Positions 43,473 to 53,122 of a DNA stretch of 64,000 nt are shown here, piece after piece. Source of the stretch: Shimia_B sp039815465 (GTDB lineage Bacteria; Pseudomonadota; Alphaproteobacteria; Rhodobacterales; Rhodobacteraceae). The stretch is taken from positions 1 through 64,000 of the forward strand of contig JBCBZG010000014.1 of NCBI GenBank assembly GCA_039815465.1, written 5' to 3'. Each line of letters starts with the position of its first letter. The stretch's first letter is position 1. The translations under genes and the position numbers were made by a program. The notes beneath the pieces are model-generated. The model saw nothing but the letters and a program-made list of their open reading frames with translations. It was not told where the DNA came from and searched no databases.

Positions 43473-46400
43473 CTAAACCAAGGACCTCTCTTTTACGGCG
43501 AAGACAGTGCCTTCATACTGCATCTCGGTAAGTAAACCTGCCCGCACTTGTCTCGACAGAACCCGCAAATCAGCGCGCTCCCCGACCAAAGCTATCAGCT
43601 CGGCCAAAAACTCCGCCGACTCATTATTTGCCCTGCATTCAACGTAACGATTAGCCCTATCGATAAGCTCTCTCGATGAAATCGAATTGCGCCGACGGAT
43701 ACTCGACCAAGAGTAGGCAGCCATCTCAATACTGCTTCGATTTTCCAGTTCGGCATCAAGCTCCCGAAAAGCCGCCTCATCATTGATCTGCTTGATTGCC
43801 CAACCGTCCTGAGGGAGGCGACTGTCCAAGTGTTTGGCACGCCATGCCTCGAATCCTTTCTCGTTGCATTCATCCCAAATCTCTTCAATCAAGCGACCGC
43901 CGAGCTGATCTAGGTAGGGTTCAAGGGCTTCCAGCTGCACCGCGTCAGTTATTCCTGGTCTGTTTGGATTGCGAAAACCAAAGGCAAAGCCGAGGAGCTT
44001 GAAGTACTCACGTTTGTCCTCAACCCTCTCAAAATGCCGCGCATGTAGGTCAAGAGTAGCGGGCGTGGCAATACACAACAAAACATGGGGGTAGTTGCAG
44101 CGGTGCTGCAAGTCTTGCCAATGTTCAAGGATAACGCGCTCAGCGAACTCATCTCGCCGATCTGCTAGAATATCGGTTATGGTGCTGTCCGCGCTATAGT
44201 CTATCTTGTCGCCTGTTTTTGATGCGCTACCAATCTCGTCCAGTTTTTGCAGTATAAGGTCTTCGAATAACCGGCTGTCGAACTGGCGAATGAACTGAAA
44301 CCAGTAGACTCCGGTCGTACGGCGCTCTTCAATCTTTGCTCTTAGGTCAGAAACCGCAGAGACGTCGCCGATATGGCATCTGGAAAGTAGCAACTCGTCC
44401 TCAAGGCCCTTTGGCGGGCATTCGACGAGCCGCTGCAACTCCTTCACACCAGCGGATGCCCGCCAAAGCTGGAAGCAGCGCTTTCGGAGGAAGAATTCGT
44501 TTGCTGTATTCGCCCAATTGGTTTCTAGCACTCGCGAGGAGGACGCTGAGTACCGAACATTGTGGTCCATACCGGATCCGAACAGACCAAACCTCGAGCT
44601 CGCTAGCGAGTTGAACCACCCATCCTTACCTTCGCAACGCTTGTCGATATCAGCAATGTGAGACGCAACAAACGTAGCAGCCAAGGGATGATCGACCTGT
44701 TCAAGGCAACCGTACACCACATAGCGCATGGCTGCTCTATTCTCTGCAAGCCGGATGAGCGGAAGGAGCGTCCGTTCGGACTTCACCCGTCGCAATCCAC
44801 CAGACAGACAGTCCTTAGCCACCCAGTATCGTTTGTCACTCAGTCCAGAGTTATCCTTGCCCTCCGGATCCTCGTGGGGCAAAGCCTCCCATGCTCTGAA
44901 AACGCTATCCAGCGTCTCTTCATCGATGCCACTCAAACAAGACACAGCTGCGAAAAGCATCCCGCGGGACAATTCGTCCCCTCTTTCCTGCATGTTGGTC
45001 CAGCATTGAGCGACTGCCTTGGCTGTTCGAATGTCAGCGCACTCTCCAGCAAGAAAGAGTGCTGCTTCTCTTTGTTTGTCGGTTTGAGAGGTATCAACGA
45101 GTAATACAGATAGATCTTCGAACCATTGGTCACCATGCCGCTTGCGGGCATGCCTGATCAAACGATCTCGAAACGGCGCATTGGTGTAGGGGTCCGCATT
45201 GTAGCAAAGGTTCGCCGCTGCCTTGACGCTCCCATTTAGCACTCTCGCTTCGCGACCTGCATGCGAGTCCGGACTAGTGGCCTCCACCAATTTCTTGAAC
45301 TGCGCACCCATTAGGCCGGCTATCTGCCATTCGATTTCCCATCGAATTTGCTTAGGAATGCCCTCAAGAATCCCTTCTTCAATGAGCTCTTCGCAAAGTG
45401 ATTTCAAGTGCTTGGTTCTGTTTGGGTTCTCATCTTGAGAGTACTTCAACGCGCTAAAGCAGATTAGCGGATTGTTTCGCTTGGCAAAAATCCAGAATTC
45501 TTCAGGTGTATTAGGTTTGATTGCAGCTTGAGCTACAAGTTTTGAGTAGTAGGGATCAAGTAAGTAGCTGTGCGAGTACTCGCCTGTTGATAATGTGTTT
45601 GAGATTTTTCCGATCAAAAGGGCGTCTCTGACACGATCATGGCGGAAACCAAGCGTTACCCGTCCGCCTTGGAGAACTTCCCTGAAAAGGCGTCCCTCAC
45701 TGCAAATCGACTCCATATCTGAGAATACATCCGAAGACTCAAAATCTGCATGGAGCGCTTCAAATGAGGGTTCGTTTGTCCGGTTCTCAAGCATCCAAGA
45801 AGCTATTGCTTGGACAGAGCGGCGAAGTGAAAAAACTGAGCGCGCGCTTGACTGACTTACTTCTGACAGCGCGTCATTGACGTAAGACGAAAGAACTTCA
45901 CTCTCCTTCCCTACGTCCTCTCCTTTCCATAGCCCGATCAACAGGGGATCGTTGCCTAGTCGCTCTCTGACAACATCGGCCTCAACGTTCGTCAATTCGA
46001 CGCCTGCAGCAAAGCTCCGTCTCTTAATCGCTTCTCTCGCTTCGTCATCGCTGAAATCCGCCAGGTCAACTGTCCGGCATAGAGCAGCTTTGTTCATTTC
46101 GCTCGGAAGTGATCGGAGGTTTTCGGGCCATAGTGGACAAAGGACCCTCAGCTTACTCGCACGCGACGAATCCTTTGATCCGTTGAGTTCGCCAGCAGAC
46201 CGGTTAAGCTTTGAAATTAGGTCGGTTGGCGATGCCGATAAGTTAATATCTTCAATCCAAATTTGGACTTCTCGCCCTTCTGAAACACGAATGATGTCAC
46301 CGACTGGATCGTCCAGATTCAAGGAGGGAAATTCTGCGACTAGACTTTTGCGAATGGCTTGTCCAAGTGAAGAGCTATTTTCAAAGGCGTTGTGCGTGAC

Positions 46401-47153
46401 GACAAATGCCAAACCGCCGTCATTGACCAGAGTTTTGCACATCTGATGACAGAATGCTGACTTTCCAGAGCCAGAGGAGCCACTAAGAAAAACTACCGAC
46501 GATGATATCGTTTCGATAGCCGGGCATGCGGACTGGGTTTCTCGAAATATCAACTGGTCACTTGGAACCAGAGGCGCATGCCTAATGAGATGCGTCTGGG
46601 AAATCTCGATCGCCAAGTCGCGAGACAGCCTTGTTTGCGGACTGCCAAAGAACTTGGAGCGGATGTACTGGCCATCTGGATTGATGTCCAAAATATTGGC
46701 CAACTTATCACTTGGCCAAATTTCCAATTCCACTCTGTCGCGAGCAGCTTCGCTATGGGCTTCTTGCACAAGATCAGATGGAGGCGTGTTCTTGCTTGTA
46801 AGGACAAGTCTAAGTTTATGTTCAGGGTTAGAATCCCGAAACGAAGTTAGCTTGCAAACGGCTTTGAACAGGTCACCGTTATTTGGATCTAGCCACTTCT
46901 CCCTGAGGTTGGCTCGAGCAGTAATTGTATGCTCGCAGGCGATTGCATAGCATTGACCGTCTAAGGCCCTACAAATTGAGATTCCGTCCAAAGGGTCTGT
47001 AACTGTTTGCCCTATGGGGTTCACACCTGTGTGAACGATGCCCTTGTACAGCGGATCCGCGACACGGAGGGCACTTGTTGCCAAACGTTCGAACTCTCCG
47101 GCGTTTGTCATCGCTGCTATCGACAATTCTGTTGAGTTACTTGGTTCAGCCAT
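43473..47153 (-). CDS. STAND-type NTPase with N-terminal nuclease-like domain
   Basis: 1226 residues. Residues about 20-150 look like an Mrr/PD-(D/E)xK-type domain: FERLATSAL, D53/D56 and E74-H-T76 where the usual lysine is replaced. Then a P-loop NTPase: Walker A GSSGSGKS (225-232) and Walker B VQIWIEDIN (E301, D302), followed by about 800 residues of helical repeats. This effector-NTPase-sensor layout matches antiviral STAND (Avs-like) proteins, where a phage protein triggers the nuclease. First gene of a two-gene operon. Defence is inferred from architecture and its location in a mobile element. Confidence 0.75.
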   Translation of the reverse strand: MAEPSNSTELSIAAMTNAGEFERLATSALRVADPLYKGIVHTGVNPIGQTVTDPLDGISICRALDGQCYAIACEHTITARANLREKWLDPNNGDLFKAVCKLTSFRDSNPEHKLRLVLTSKNTPPSDLVQEAHSEAARDRVELEIWPSDKLANILDINPDGQYIRSKFFGSPQTRLSRDLAIEISQTHLIRHAPLVPSDQLIFRETQSACPAIETISSSVVFLSGSSGSGKSAFCHQMCKTLVNDGGLAFVVTHNAFENSSSLGQAIRKSLVAEFPSLNLDDPVGDIIRVSEGREVQIWIEDINLSASPTDLISKLNRSAGELNGSKDSSRASKLRVLCPLWPENLRSLPSEMNKAALCRTVDLADFSDDEAREAIKRRSFAAGVELTNVEADVVRERLGNDPLLIGLWKGEDVGKESEVLSSYVNDALSEVSQSSARSVFSLRRSVQAIASWMLENRTNEPSFEALHADFESSDVFSDMESICSEGRLFREVLQGGRVTLGFRHDRVRDALLIGKISNTLSTGEYSHSYLLDPYYSKLVAQAAIKPNTPEEFWIFAKRNNPLICFSALKYSQDENPNRTKHLKSLCEELIEEGILEGIPKQIRWEIEWQIAGLMGAQFKKLVEATSPDSHAGREARVLNGSVKAAANLCYNADPYTNAPFRDRLIRHARKRHGDQWFEDLSVLLVDTSQTDKQREAALFLAGECADIRTAKAVAQCWTNMQERGDELSRGMLFAAVSCLSGIDEETLDSVFRAWEALPHEDPEGKDNSGLSDKRYWVAKDCLSGGLRRVKSERTLLPLIRLAENRAAMRYVVYGCLEQVDHPLAATFVASHIADIDKRCEGKDGWFNSLASSRFGLFGSGMDHNVRYSASSSRVLETNWANTANEFFLRKRCFQLWRASAGVKELQRLVECPPKGLEDELLLSRCHIGDVSAVSDLRAKIEERRTTGVYWFQFIRQFDSRLFEDLILQKLDEIGSASKTGDKIDYSADSTITDILADRRDEFAERVILEHWQDLQHRCNYPHVLLCIATPATLDLHARHFERVEDKREYFKLLGFAFGFRNPNRPGITDAVQLEALEPYLDQLGGRLIEEIWDECNEKGFEAWRAKHLDSRLPQDGWAIKQINDEAAFRELDAELENRSSIEMAAYSWSSIRRRNSISSRELIDRANRYVECRANNESAEFLAELIALVGERADLRVLSRQVRAGLLTEMQYEGTVFAVKERSLV

Positions 47154-47467
47154 GTAGCCGCAATCGTCCGTGCTCAGTCGCGATGTTCATGTGTTGAGCT
47201 CAGCATGGCCTCTTGTCATGCGTTCTTGAGGTGCTCTAGCTGCTCCCAGATAGACCACATTGTATCTGCTATCGTCCAATTTTTGTTAGCAGGGCGCCTA
47301 CGCAGCGAACGACCGCTTCCTGCGAGACGCACGTTTCCGCTCGCACTCGCAGCGAACGACCGCTTCCCGCCCTTGCTTACGTTCGCTGCTGCGCAGCGCG
47401 GTGGTTCACAACCTGCTGTCGGGTTAGTCGATATCCGATTTAACTCGGGCCGTGCGGCGCTGCTCGC
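47154..47467. other. Gene-free stretch with 20-bp direct repeat
   Basis: Contains CGCAGCGAACGACCGCTTCC twice (47301-47320 and 47348-47367) and an inverted partner CGTTCGCTGC nearby, giving hairpin potential. Sequences of this kind recur in Rhodobacteraceae. It lies upstream of both the defence operon and the H-NS-like gene. No coding frame is convincing. Confidence 0.5.
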
Positions 47468-47782
47468 TTAGATCGCAAAGTCCTCCAATGACTTTCCTGA
47501 ATTTAGGCCGTCCTTGATCCACCGAGGCTGACGTCCACGTCCTGTCCAAGTAAGCGCTGGGTTCTCGGGGTGGGCGTACTTCGGAGGCGACTTGGTTGCC
47601 TTGCTCGGCGCTTTTCCTAACAACTCCTTCAGCGTGAAGCCCATCTCCGCTGCCTTCGCTTCAAGGGCTGTCAGAGCTTCCTGCTTTTTTCTATCCTCAA
47701 AGCTATCTATCGCTTGGGCGACCTTCTTCTGGATATCCTTAAGCTCTTTGAGGGTCAGAGCGTCCCAATCGATAGCCACCAT
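47468..47782 (-). CDS. H-NS family nucleoid protein
   Basis: 104 residues with the DNA-binding signature YAHPENPALTWTGRGRQPRWI at the C-terminus and an N-terminal coiled region (LKELKDIQKKVAQAIDSFEDRKK) for dimerisation. Binds AT-rich DNA and typically silences horizontally acquired genes. On mobile elements such proteins reduce the fitness cost of cargo. It is next to the AT-richer cargo in this element, which fits that role. Confidence 0.9.
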   Translation of the reverse strand: MVAIDWDALTLKELKDIQKKVAQAIDSFEDRKKQEALTALEAKAAEMGFTLKELLGKAPSKATKSPPKYAHPENPALTWTGRGRQPRWIKDGLNSGKSLEDFAI

Positions 47783-47946
47783 TATCTTCTCCCTTTGCTG
47801 TCATTCAGGACTGTCATGAATCCTATTGAATGGCAAATACGGCTTGGCTGAAGGGAGGGATTTAGGAATAAACTCTTGCTCTTGGGAGTGTAATATGTTC
47901 TATTTTTGTTCTTATTGATTAACCATGTTACGTCAGGAGTTATTTT

Positions 47947-48213
47947 ATGAGTGATCAAGAAAAACAAAATCAAGACAGTTCTCTGACCGCGGCGTCCCGT
48001 AAGCCCTTTATGTTGGGGTATACCGTCCGTCCCATAGCCGATGGTCGAAAGTCAATCTGGACGAAGATTGGCGCTGCTTGGGAGCATCGCGATGGAAAGG
48101 GGTTTGAGGTTCGGATGGAAGCAATGCCACTTGATGGGCGTCTCGTTCTTAGAACCTTGCCAGAGGATCATGAGGAGGCTGGCGAAAGCGTTGGCCCTTC
48201 ACCAAGACCCTAA
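47947..48213 (+). CDS. Small conserved mobile-element protein
   Basis: 88-residue protein with AGGAG seven bases before the ATG. The middle IWTKIGAAWEHRDGKGFEV and LDGRLVLRT pattern is a short domain frequent in plasmids and integrative elements of proteobacteria, of unknown function. It is followed by a terminator. Confidence 0.8.
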   Translation: MSDQEKQNQDSSLTAASRKPFMLGYTVRPIADGRKSIWTKIGAAWEHRDGKGFEVRMEAMPLDGRLVLRTLPEDHEEAGESVGPSPRP

Positions 48214-48240
48214 ACCATTGGATTTGTAACGTACTGATAG

Positions 48241-48268
48241 GGCGGTCTCGTGAGGCCGCCTTTTCCTT
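48241..48268 (+). terminator. Intrinsic terminator
   Basis: GGCGGTCT pairs with AGGCCGCC (one G-T pair, loop CGTG) and is followed by TTTTCCTT. It closes the preceding small gene. Confidence 0.78.
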
Positions 48269-48613
48269 CTTATGGGCGCTTCCACGCGCGGAGCGCGGGT
48301 CGGGCTCTCGTGAACCAAGCCGCAAATCGCGTCTTGGCCATACGGCGTCGATCCCTTGCGCAGTGGGAAGGGACAGCGATGTTCAAATCGGTTGGTAGAT
48401 CAAAAGTCACTTAGGGCTCTGCCCCCAGCGCATTCCAAGCAAAACAGATCGCACAGGATCTTTCGTTGCCGGTTCCTCCCGCCGCGTTCCTTGCGGGTCC
48501 CTCCCACAAGCGAAGAGATCCTTGCGCCGATTTTCCTTTCCATTTGCACCCCCGCTCTCGGCGAGGGCCAAGGGTTGCATGCGCAACCCCTAAACCAAAA
48601 AGGAGACGAAGAC
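48269..48613. promoter_or_regulatory. Leader region of ardA with a hairpin
   Basis: No gene is visible in these 345 bases. The end has a perfect stem GGGTTGC-ATGC-GCAACCC (48572-48589) about 25 bases before the ardA start, just ahead of its ribosome-binding site AAGGAG. Such a stem could control translation or serve as an operator; this is an inference. Confidence 0.5.
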
Positions 48614-49120
48614 ATGAGCATTCAATTATATGCACAGCCCTACGATATCTCGGCGCGAGGCTTCTATTTTGAGAGCTACGAGGAATACAGGGCCAAGGCT
48701 GAAAAGGCGGTCAATGATTACGGCCAGAACGTCGAAGAGTTTGAAATCCAATTCATCCAAGGTAAGCAGATTGATTGCGAGTTAGCGAGTGCCATCGGGA
48801 TCAATCAGGCCAATCTCAAGCGTTTCTTTGAATGCGCTGAAGCGTGGGACGACTACGAGAAGGTAACCGTCATCATCGCCGTGGGTGAGTGCGGCTATAC
48901 CTTTGAAGAGGACACGCGGCCTGATGATTTTGATTTGGACATCTACGAATGCGACAGCCTGAAAGAGCTTGCAGAGCAGTTCGTTGATGAAGGGCTATTC
49001 GGCGACATTCCCGAGCGGCTGCAATTCTATATCGACTACGAAGCCGTCGGGCGTGATCTAGGCATGGATTACGCCGAGACAGAAATCGCCGGAAATCACC
49101 TGATCTATCGCTGCGCGTGA
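48614..49120 (+). CDS. ardA: Antirestriction protein ArdA
   Basis: 168 residues, the standard length. Acidic DNA-mimic protein that inhibits type I restriction enzymes to protect entering element DNA. Opens MSIQLYAQPYDISARGFYFESYEEY and ends with EIAGNHLIYRCA; many aspartates and glutamates give the B-DNA-like charge pattern. Its presence fits a mobilizable element. Read from the ATG at 48614, with AGGAG nearby. Confidence 0.93.
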   Translation: MSIQLYAQPYDISARGFYFESYEEYRAKAEKAVNDYGQNVEEFEIQFIQGKQIDCELASAIGINQANLKRFFECAEAWDDYEKVTVIIAVGECGYTFEEDTRPDDFDLDIYECDSLKELAEQFVDEGLFGDIPERLQFYIDYEAVGRDLGMDYAETEIAGNHLIYRCA

Positions 49121-49213
49121 GGCGGGGTGCAGCCCAAAGCTGCGCGCCACAGCCTGCGGAGCTTTCGGGTGCATCTCGCACAGACCAACCCACATCAGCG
49201 AAAGGATAGACCA

Positions 49214-50929
49214 ATGAACCTGCAATTTATCGATTTAGATGACCTCACCGTTTCCAAGCTCAACGTGCGCAAGCACGGGGCGAAGGACATCGCCGACCTT
49301 AAAACCAGCATTGCCGCCCTTGGCGTCCTGCAACCGCTCCTCGTGCGCCCCCATGAAGAGGGTGGCTTTGAAGTGATCGCGGGGCAGCGGCGCTTGAACG
49401 CCTGCCGTGCCTTGGCTCGAGAAGCGAAAGAAGCAAAGCAAAGCGGAGAGCCCCCTAAGTCCGAGCCCATCCCGTGCCTTATCATGGAAGACGGCGAGGA
49501 TGCCGCCGCAATCGAGGCATCGCTGGCCGAGAACATCGAACGCCTCCCCATGGATGAAATCGACCAGTTCAAAGCCCTCTCCAAGCTCGTCAAAGAAGGG
49601 CGGGGTGTCGAGGATATCGCAGCTACCTTTGGCATCACCGAGCGCATGGTTCAGCAGCGGCTGGCACTGGGGCGGCTCTATGCACCGATCCTCAACGCCT
49701 ATCGGAGGAATGACATCCATGCGCGTGACCTTCGCAACCTCACCATGGCAACCATGAAGCAGCAAAAGGCATGGTGGGCGCTGGTGAAAGATGAAGAAGC
49801 TTACGTGCCAACGGGCAGTCAACTCAAAGACTGGCTCTTTGGCGGGGCGCATATCCCGACCTCAAACGCGATCTTTGATGTTGAAGCGTCCGAGCTAGCC
49901 GTGGTCAGCGACCTATTCGGCGAAGAGGCATACTTCGCGGATGCGACAGCATTCTGGAAACACCAAGACGACGCCCTCCACATGCTGGCGACCTGCTACG
50001 AAGCCTCAGGCTGGGAGGAGGCGGTGACGATGGAGCGCGGTGCCTACTTTGCGACTTGGGACCACCGCAAAACCTCCAAAAAGGACTGCGGCAAGGTGTT
50101 CATCGCAGTGAGCCAATCAGGCGAAGTGAGCGAGCATGAAGGCTATATCACCAACGCCGAAGCCAAGCGGCGCAAGAAAGCGGCCAAAGGTAAAGACGCA
50201 CAAAAGGCAGAAAAGCCCGAACTCACCAAACCCGCGCTGAACTATGTTGATCTGCACCGACATGCGACGGTGAGAGCAGATTTACTCGGACATAGCAGCG
50301 TGGCGTTGCGGGTGATAGCGGCGCACATGTTGGCGGGGTCAGACCTCTGGCATGTTGGAGCCGAGCCGCAGCGCGCCGCCAAGCCTGAATTTGCAGCGAG
50401 CCTTGAGCAGAACAAAGGCCAAGAACGGGTGGAAGGAGAGCGTGAAGCAATCGCTGCGCTAATGGATTGCGAGCTACACGATGGCTACACCGCCATCGCC
50501 GACATCTTCGGGAAGCTGCAAAGTCTAAGCGATGAAGAGGTTTTGCGCGTGCTGACATATCTCATGGCTGAGACCTTGAGCGTTCATAGCCCGCTGATCG
50601 ACACTCTAGGACAGACTATGGAGACCAAAATGCGCGACTATTGGGCGCCCGATGAAACCTTCTTCGGGTTGGTGCGCGATAAGGAAATCCTCAACGCGAT
50701 GGTCGGTGAGTATGCGGGTGAGGTATCAGCATTGGGCAACAGCACTGAGCCCGCGAAGACACAGCGCAGCATTCTGAATTCTTGTTCCAATGGAGCCAGA
50801 ACCCCTGCCGATCCAATGTGGGTTCCACGTTATTTCAGCTTCCCGCGCGGAAGCTATCGCAGAGACGCCAACTTTGAAGGCAAGGCAGTGCAAGACCATC
50901 AGCATGATGCCGAGCACATGGCTGCATAA
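49214..50929 (+). CDS. ParB/RepB-like protein
   Basis: 571 residues. N-terminal ParB nuclease-like fold (LKTSIAALGVLQPLLVRP, VIAGQRRLNACRAL, EASLAENIERLPM) and a helix-turn-helix-type linker (FGITERMVQQRLALG). The long C-terminal half is typical of the ParB family on plasmids and integrative elements of Rhodobacteraceae; its end (WVPRYFSFP) matches the usual closing motif. Role in partition or regulation is inferred. No ParA partner is visible, so it may not serve segregation. Confidence 0.85.
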   Translation: MNLQFIDLDDLTVSKLNVRKHGAKDIADLKTSIAALGVLQPLLVRPHEEGGFEVIAGQRRLNACRALAREAKEAKQSGEPPKSEPIPCLIMEDGEDAAAIEASLAENIERLPMDEIDQFKALSKLVKEGRGVEDIAATFGITERMVQQRLALGRLYAPILNAYRRNDIHARDLRNLTMATMKQQKAWWALVKDEEAYVPTGSQLKDWLFGGAHIPTSNAIFDVEASELAVVSDLFGEEAYFADATAFWKHQDDALHMLATCYEASGWEEAVTMERGAYFATWDHRKTSKKDCGKVFIAVSQSGEVSEHEGYITNAEAKRRKKAAKGKDAQKAEKPELTKPALNYVDLHRHATVRADLLGHSSVALRVIAAHMLAGSDLWHVGAEPQRAAKPEFAASLEQNKGQERVEGEREAIAALMDCELHDGYTAIADIFGKLQSLSDEEVLRVLTYLMAETLSVHSPLIDTLGQTMETKMRDYWAPDETFFGLVRDKEILNAMVGEYAGEVSALGNSTEPAKTQRSILNSCSNGARTPADPMWVPRYFSFPRGSYRRDANFEGKAVQDHQHDAEHMAA

Positions 50930-51052
50930 CGCGAAAGACAGGGCGCAATCGCGTCCTGTCTCGTCTGAGGTTAGCCCGCACCAAAAAAAAGTGCTCGGGG
51001 CACGCCCCGAGCGCAGTCTGTCTTGCCAGACAGCCAGTTGGCATTGGTGAGG

Positions 51053-51607
51053 TCAGGGGAACAAACGGCGTATAGATCGCGTAAGTGTCCAGGGATGAAC
51101 GCCGTAGATTCTGGCGACATGCGACAGTGACATGTTTGAATGCGTGAGATGCTGCCTCGCTTCCCGGATTTGCTGATCTGTCATCTTTGGACGACGACCC
51201 AAACGTTTCCCGCGTTTGCGAGCGGCGGCCAATCCCTGTTTGGTTCGCTCACTGAGAAGCTGTCTTTCGAACTCAGCCAAGCCGCTGATGAACGTATATA
51301 GGAGCTTTCCATGGGGCGTAGCAGTATCAATCTGCATCGACACGATCTGAATGGCGATACCTCGCTCCGTCAGCTTGTCGAGCTCTGTCAAAGCATCCTT
51401 CGCGGATCGAAAGGCTCGATCAAGATCAAGGATGACAAGCGTGTCTCCAGCCTGGAGGCGTTTGGTGACATCGGCATAAACAGGGCGCCTCTTGGCGACC
51501 GCCGATAGCCGCTCAATGCAAAGTTCATCGCAAATCGGCGCCAAGGCATCGACCTGCCGGTCAACGCATTGTTCCTCTGTGCTTACGCGTAGGTATCCAA
51601 TTCTCAT
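51053..51607 (-). CDS. Resolvase-type serine recombinase
   Basis: 184-residue resolvase/invertase: N-terminal catalytic domain (MRIGYLRVSTEEQ with the nucleophilic serine, VILDLDRAFRSAKD), then the linker helix and a Hin-type DNA-binding C-terminus (LSHVARIYGVHPWTLTRSIR). It could resolve multimers or invert a segment. A relative of Tn3-type resolvases without a transposase nearby. Standalone in this element. Confidence 0.9.
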   Translation of the reverse strand: MRIGYLRVSTEEQCVDRQVDALAPICDELCIERLSAVAKRRPVYADVTKRLQAGDTLVILDLDRAFRSAKDALTELDKLTERGIAIQIVSMQIDTATPHGKLLYTFISGLAEFERQLLSERTKQGLAAARKRGKRLGRRPKMTDQQIREARQHLTHSNMSLSHVARIYGVHPWTLTRSIRRLFP

Positions 51608-51794
51608 AGGTGGTCTTGGCAACAACCCGCTCCGTAGGGGCCGTATTCAACAAAAACGACCCTTTCTGCGTTGCTGCCTGCGAGGAGCTGATTTCGACCA
51701 TCGAAACGGCTCAAACCCGCGCATTCCTTTCATCTGATACCAGTTTACCAAAGTCCACGGCTCTGGCACAAATTTACCGCACAAACGGTCCTTT

Positions 51795-52157
51795 ATGTTG
51801 GATCGTAACGCTCTGAAATTAAGCAAATATTCACCATATTCAGCTATGCTCTCAACGGTGATCGCTGTGTGTTGCGTGGCACAAATTGCAGCCGCTCAAA
51901 CGGCTGATGATGTCCTCACTCGAATGACCGATGACGAACGCTTTGCGTACATCTCCGGTGTGATTGAGGGCCTTGCAGCGGCCAGATGGGCAGCAGAACG
52001 ACCAGACAGTTCTGGGATGACGTGCATCTATGATTGGTATTTCGGTGAAAACGATGAGGTGCATCTGACTACGACTGAGTGGCTTGCACGTAATCGCGAT
52101 CAAAGAGTTGGCTTGTTAATGTATGTTTTGACGCAGAGGGAGTGCCCAAGCGAGTGA
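51795..52157 (+). CDS. Small secreted protein
   Basis: 120 residues with a likely signal peptide (from the ATG at 51846: MLSTVIAVCCVAQIAAAQ); the gene as read from 51795 gives a short extra N-terminus. The mature part (YISGVIEGLAAARWA) and cysteines resemble the small periplasmic Rap1a-type family by pattern, weakly. It overlaps the next gene by four bases, so the two are co-expressed. Confidence 0.6.
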   Translation: MLDRNALKLSKYSPYSAMLSTVIAVCCVAQIAAAQTADDVLTRMTDDERFAYISGVIEGLAAARWAAERPDSSGMTCIYDWYFGENDEVHLTTTEWLARNRDQRVGLLMYVLTQRECPSE

Positions 52158-52867
52158 AAGGACTAGTCCGATATTTTGATGCAGTAGATGGCCGAGGATC
52201 ATACTGGGCACAGCAAAGCCGTTTGTTCGAGCAAACCCGCCGCCGCGAGGAGAAGAAGGACCAGCTTGAGGAACGGGAGGAAGCTCACCTATCCAGCTTC
52301 ACCGCATCCGTATCGATTGCTACCGAGATCCAAATGCAGACCTTCCAAATGCAGCTTGACCAGTATGACGCTGCGACGGTCGAGGCACTCATGACCAATC
52401 AAGAAGCCTTGGACGCGGTAAGGGAGAGGCTCGATATACTGCTGCGGCAAGCTCATGTCTTAGGCGACGGGCGCCGTGTCTTCAAAACCGAAGACGGCAC
52501 ACAGGTCTTCGATGAGTTTGGAGAAGAGGTTGGCACAGAGCTTATTGCTCCCGAGGATATTGATGATGCTGCGCCGAGTTGGGAGACATTTTCGAAAGAG
52601 AAAGAAGCTGAACATGCTTTGGCGACAGAGCGCGAGCAACTTCTGGAGTTTCAAGAAAAGCTTGATGAAACGCGCGCGGAGCTTGACGGCAAAGATGTCA
52701 GCGCAGGGAGGCTTGAAGAACTGGACGCAGAACTCGCAGCTTTGATGCCGCCAGAGATAGGTCCGCCAAATCGGGAGCTTGAGCAGACGAGCCAAACGGT
52801 GTCTTTTACGACAAAAACGACGTGGAGTGCGCCGATCGCTTCACCGATTGGTCCCTTTCCAGGTTAA
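52154..52867 (+). CDS. Coiled-coil hypothetical protein
   Basis: 237 residues from GTG 52154 inside the stop of the preceding gene. Long charged coiled regions (FEQTRRREEKKDQLEEREE and LEFQEKLDETRAELDG) with an acidic middle. No membrane segment. Similar proteins occur in Rhodobacteraceae plasmids and elements. Function unknown, possibly a partner of the secreted protein. Confidence 0.6.
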   Translation: MKGLVRYFDAVDGRGSYWAQQSRLFEQTRRREEKKDQLEEREEAHLSSFTASVSIATEIQMQTFQMQLDQYDAATVEALMTNQEALDAVRERLDILLRQAHVLGDGRRVFKTEDGTQVFDEFGEEVGTELIAPEDIDDAAPSWETFSKEKEAEHALATEREQLLEFQEKLDETRAELDGKDVSAGRLEELDAELAALMPPEIGPPNRELEQTSQTVSFTTKTTWSAPIASPIGPFPG

Positions 52868-53122
52868 GTTCAACTACGCGGTTTGCGCTGATACGCGCTA
52901 CTCTTGGAGAGCCATCGAGTACGCACACGTCTTCCGAATGGAGACCTTTGTACTTCTTGCAGAGAAGGTCTGCCGTGAACCCAAAATCACAAATGCTCCA
53001 CTGCGCGCCAATGACGGCTCTGAAGTTGGCGCTCAACCGTTTGATCGATTCTAAACACCCATCATCGAAATGTCTTAGAGTGCCTAGTCACCGATTGGCG
53101 CAAAAAATTGTCCAAATGATTG

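Noticed and set aside
47301..47367. CRISPR-like repeats
   Set aside because: Only two copies, no regular spacers and no cas genes in the window.
52806..53036. 76-codon leftward frame between 52.8 and 53.0 kb
   Set aside because: No ribosome-binding site and overlaps the end of a better-supported gene; treated as noise.
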